From: Burkholderiales bacterium
GTDB lineage: Bacteria > Pseudomonadota > Gammaproteobacteria > Burkholderiales > Casimicrobiaceae
Direction of reading: 5' to 3'
Length of the DNA stretch: 64,000 nt
Assembly (NCBI GenBank): GCA_016790165.1
Contig: JAEUPL010000013.1
Span: forward strand, 62,001 to 126,000
Shown here: positions 63,838 to 64,000 of the stretch, in pieces
Layout of the letters: the number at the start of each line of letters is the position of its first letter
How positions within the stretch are numbered: the first letter of the stretch is position 1
Made by a program: the position numbers and the translations under genes
Notes under the pieces: model-generated
Databases searched by the model: none
What the model saw: only the letters and a program-made list of their open reading frames with translations
Told to the model about the DNA's origin: nothing

Positions 63838-63866
63838 CAGCCTGCTAGCTGAGCCTGCCGTGCCAA

Positions 63867-63891
63867 GGCGTCTGGCATTCGGCTAGACGCC
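63867..63891. terminator. Hairpin between convergent secF and the following gene
   Basis: GGCGTCT (63867-63873) pairs with AGACGCC (63885-63891) around an 11-nt loop. No T-run follows on either strand, so termination efficiency is uncertain; the hairpin includes the stop codon of the convergent partial gene. Confidence 0.4.
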
Positions 63892-63999
63892 CTGCCGTCC
63901 GCCGCCGGTCACCGTCACCTCGCCGCGCTCGTGCTCGACAGCGCGAAGGCGGCTCTCCGACAGCGCGCCGGCGGCTTCCAGAATTGGGTACGCCACAGA
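63883..63999 (-). CDS. C-terminal end of an unidentified gene (5' end outside window)
   Basis: On the minus strand the frame is open from the right edge for 38 codons to TAG at 63885-63883, ending HERGEVTVTGGGRQGV. Codon use (GC at third positions) looks coding, and the other minus frames are less plausible. Too little is present to name a family; it would be convergent with secF. Confidence 0.35.
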   Translation of the reverse strand, partial: SVAYPILEAAGALSESRLRAVEHERGEVTVTGGGRQGV

Positions 64000-64000
64000 G

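Overview
The window is GC-rich, gene-dense chromosomal DNA of a betaproteobacterium, probably Burkholderiales or a near relative. The evidence is the gene families present and their order (queA-tgt-yajC-secD-secF; leuS-lptE-holA; selA/selB/selC next to a selenocysteine formate dehydrogenase) and the many short palindromic intergenic repeats. No insertion sequence, prophage or CRISPR array is visible.

Layout. 1-4449: the end of a SPINDLY-type glycosyltransferase, then three exported proteins on the minus strand (a phospholipase-C/nuclease-like protein, a carboxypeptidase-regulatory-like protein, a dockerin-like protein). 4797-8329: sugar-acid catabolism (FAH-family hydrolase, SDR dehydrogenase, UxaA-family dehydratase), resembling the non-phosphorylative L-fuconate route. 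8329-14171: the most novel locus. A membrane-fusion protein and a C39-peptidase ABC exporter converge on three tandem 40-codon double-glycine peptide genes whose last eight residues are identical (GEAAQMYG). Divergent from these, 91 bp away, is a protein with an N-terminal TPR-like region and a C-terminal HD-GYP domain. The arrangement suggests a secreted hepta- or octapeptide signal sensed by a c-di-GMP phosphodiesterase. 14606-25162: housekeeping and redox genes (metY-like, alpha/beta hydrolase, rsmE, holA, lptE, leuS, dsbD, a redoxin).

25563-34412: a thiosulfate-oxidation (Sox) cluster: an ArsR-type regulator with two perfect palindromes upstream, then soxC-soxD-soxY-soxZ-soxA-soxX, an orphan ORF, soxB and a thioredoxin-like protein. 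34451-51769: tRNA-Leu(CAA), a transglutaminase-like protein, a TlpA-like protein, a DsrE / GcvH-like pair, then a complete selenium-dependent formate oxidation locus on the minus strand (fdnG with an in-frame UGA and SECIS, fdxH, fdnI, fdhE, selA, a flavocytochrome c sulfide dehydrogenase flavoprotein, selB, selC), a nitronate-monooxygenase-like gene, a degenerate metallo-beta-lactamase fold protein with a C-terminal-heme cytochrome lipoprotein, and a Crp/Fnr regulator. 51844-56000: a hydroxycinnamate cluster (amidohydrolase, MarR regulator, feruloyl-CoA synthase, crotonase). 56370-63837: an exported protein of unknown function, queA, tgt, a protease remnant, yajC, secD, secF.

Together the genes describe a metabolically flexible bacterium able to take electrons from thiosulfate, probably sulfide, and formate, and to use plant-derived sugar acids and phenylpropanoids. 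A second unexpected signal is a family of four dispersed, highly regular 115-116 bp palindromic elements (about 14257, 33797, 56074 and 60211), each centred on GTCGAC or a variant and bounded by CAGCTTTTT/AAAAAGCTG-like arms. All calls come from reading the sequence; no database search was run.
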